A stretch of 64,000 bases of DNA from NCBI GenBank assembly GCA_013400155.1, contig VXBM01000777.1, positions 248,001-312,000 on the forward strand, read 5' to 3'. Origin of the DNA: Helopsaltes ochotensis. Lineage: Eukaryota; Chordata; Aves; Passeriformes; Locustellidae. The notes below the pieces were generated by a model. It saw only the letters and a list, made by a program, of their open reading frames with translations, did no database searches and had not been told where the DNA came from. This document shows positions 62,423 to 64,000 of this stretch, piece by piece (position 1 is the stretch's first letter; each line of letters begins with the position of its first letter). The position numbers and the translations under genes were made by a program.

Positions 62423-62886
62423 TGTCTTAGGAAGGACTCTCCCCAAATTAGTACTAGGACTAAAAACCATGAGCTGCTCCCCTCCCCAAATCCAGTGGGA
62501 GACAAAAATCAGAGATCCAGGGTTGAGATAAAAACAATTTACTGGAAATAGCAGTGTGATAAGAAATCAAAGAGTAACAGCAACCATATTAATAACAAAA
62601 GTGTACAAAGAGAGTTTGACTTAACGTGCAAAAAATATTCACTGACCAATGCAGTGGAACCCCAAGAGAATGAGAAACAGCCTGTGATTTCTCTATCCAG
62701 CCACACTCTTTTTCCACCTAAAGCCATGCCTCTGTTCCTAGAAACAAGGGTCCATTCCTTGCACCCTCCACAATGATATGAGGTGGTATAGAATTACAAG
62801 CTAGCCGCACACACACATGGCTGTAGGCTCTGCCCCCTTAAGGCTACTGAGGAAAAATTCATGCTGCCATGGCTGATACTAGGACA
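62423..62886 (-). mobile_element. Probable solo ERV LTR
   Basis: The 464-bp block is bounded by short inverted ends, TGTCTTAG at the left and CTAGGACA at the right, giving TG...CA with one mismatch over 8 bp. The plus strand holds GGTTGAGATAAAAACAATTT near 62522, typical of the antisense R/U5 region of avian LTRs. No internal retroviral genes are adjacent. No clean target-site duplication was found. The minus-strand frame at 62539-62727 is not a gene. It is antisense to PRKN. Confidence 0.6.
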
Positions 62887-64000
62887 GGAGATAAACCTAA
62901 TACTTTTATTAGAAGTGACAAATTGATTTTAAGGAAGTACTGGAGATTCCTCATAAAAAATATTGTCTGTAAGAAACAGAAGACTGTTGTGGAAGAACTG
63001 TAACTAAACTTTATCTAGAGCAAGTTATGACATAATTGCAGAAACTACTTCTGGGTCTCCAGAGGAACTATCTCTTCCCCTAATTAATCAGAGATCACAA
63101 GAAAAGGAAATAATTATAGTGTTTGCTTTTCTTTCTTCCATAACTTCAAATACTTTGATGTCATAGTGCAACAGATAGATCATGATGAAACTATTAACAA
63201 TGTCTTTGGGGTGTTTACACCTACAAATAAAAGGAACATGAATAGTTACAATACACAGCGCAGGCGTGTTTGCACTGCTGCACTGATCAGGAAAGAAATA
63301 GCAGGTGAATATGGTGAATGATGTTGAAATTGAGGCATGTCTTTCTATAAAGTGCAGGTCTTCAGTTTCTCAAAAGTACATAAATTAAAATAAAGTTTTA
63401 TTGTTATATCTATGACTAATGTATTTAAGATAGTAGTACAATTATCTAGCTAATGTTACTTTGATATGAAAAGTGAGTTTGCATAGAGATTTATCTTATG
63501 AAAATATGTTCCTTATAATTAGATATCTTTCTTCCAAAATATATTGTGGAATCCTTTATATGAGAAACACCATGAGGTCTTTGTTTAAAAAAAATGCTTA
63601 ACTTTTCATTTCTTAGGGTAGATGAGGCTTTGTTTTTAAAAACTTTGGGTACAGAAGGCAACCATAAACGTTTAACAACCTAGGTGAAATAGATTTGATT
63701 ACGGAATTTTACTGAGTCCCTTTTGGACAGCAATTATTATGGATGATACTACAGCAGGAATATTTCCCACAAATAGGCAACACAGAAGAATCAGTCAAAC
63801 ATAACAGTATCACAGCATGAGGTTGACCAGTATGCCATGTCTGAAATTCTTAACTTCTTACTTACAGTCTTTGTCATAAGACTTATGGAACTTTGGATAC
63901 AAGTAGTCTAGTAATTTAATAACTTATTGAAAAAAGAAAAAAAAAATCTGTAAAATAAGAGTTTCCTAAATTATATGTAAATACTGTCTTCTCTTTCCTT
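62887..64000. other. PRKN: Intronic DNA, no gene seen
   Basis: AT-rich PRKN intron to the window edge. No exon or repeat recognised. Confidence 0.5.

Larger units (their letters stand above)
12901..64000 (+). other. PRKN: PRKN intron 1 (partial)
   Basis: The donor GTGAGT at 12901 begins PRKN intron 1, which continues past the right edge. At least 51 kb without a recognised exon 2 fits the very large first intron of parkin genes. All ORFs here are short and lack family resemblance except CR1 reverse-transcriptase remnants. The sequence is AT-rich interspersed-repeat DNA with six CR1 fragments, three LTRs and several low-complexity tracts. Confidence 0.8.

Noticed and set aside
1..64000. CRISPR arrays, operons, tRNA or rRNA genes
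   Set aside because: The sequence is vertebrate intronic DNA. No regularly spaced repeats, clustered bacterial-type ORFs, or recognisable tRNA/rRNA sequences were seen.

Overview
This is vertebrate nuclear DNA, almost certainly from a bird. It is AT-rich, gene-poor and intronic in character, with one sharp CpG island. Eight CR1 (chicken repeat 1) LINE fragments and at least three solo LTRs of avian endogenous-retrovirus type are spread through it, and no mammalian-type SINEs are visible. The LTR families look passerine-like, but that is recall, not a search result.

The anchor is the CpG island at about 11.95-13.24 kb, which I read as the head-to-head promoter of PACRG (minus strand) and PRKN/parkin (plus strand). 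On the minus strand, 12082-11942 encodes a 47-codon first exon. Its last residues (EGFSIRAMMKNSV) match the PACRG N-terminal region, and it ends at a GTAGGT splice donor. On the plus strand, a Kozak-optimal ATG at 12894 is followed after only 7 coding bases (ATGATCG) by GTGAGT. This is the unusual 7-nt coding first exon of parkin, whose protein begins Met-Ile-Val with the Val codon split by intron 1. The two start codons are 811 bp apart. The interval holds an RFX X-box next to a forkhead site, a perfect NRF1 palindrome, a degenerate ZNF143/THAP11-like site, a GC box, and an E-box about 50 bp before the PRKN ATG.

Everything left of 11.94 kb is PACRG intron 1, and everything right of 12.90 kb is PRKN intron 1. 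I recognise no further exon of either gene, which fits the very long first introns at this locus. The introns hold the CR1 fragments (six of eight on the minus strand), LTRs at about 8.3-8.9, 14.45-15.0, 35.7-36.1 and 62.4-62.9 kb (all minus strand), a (TA)16 microsatellite, three long strand-asymmetric A/C or G/T tracts, and three assembly gaps (11644-11689, 22157, 29777-30058).

PACRG is an axonemal/ciliary doublet-microtubule protein. Parkin is the RBR E3 ubiquitin ligase of PINK1-dependent mitophagy. The promoter appears to combine a ciliary module (RFX plus forkhead) with a housekeeping/mitochondrial module (NRF1, ZNF143-like). No novel gene system is evident. The best leads are the promoter architecture, a possible upstream ORF overlapping the PRKN start as ATGA, a phase-compatible cryptic exon at 34512-34636, and two isolated CpG-bearing patches inside PRKN intron 1.
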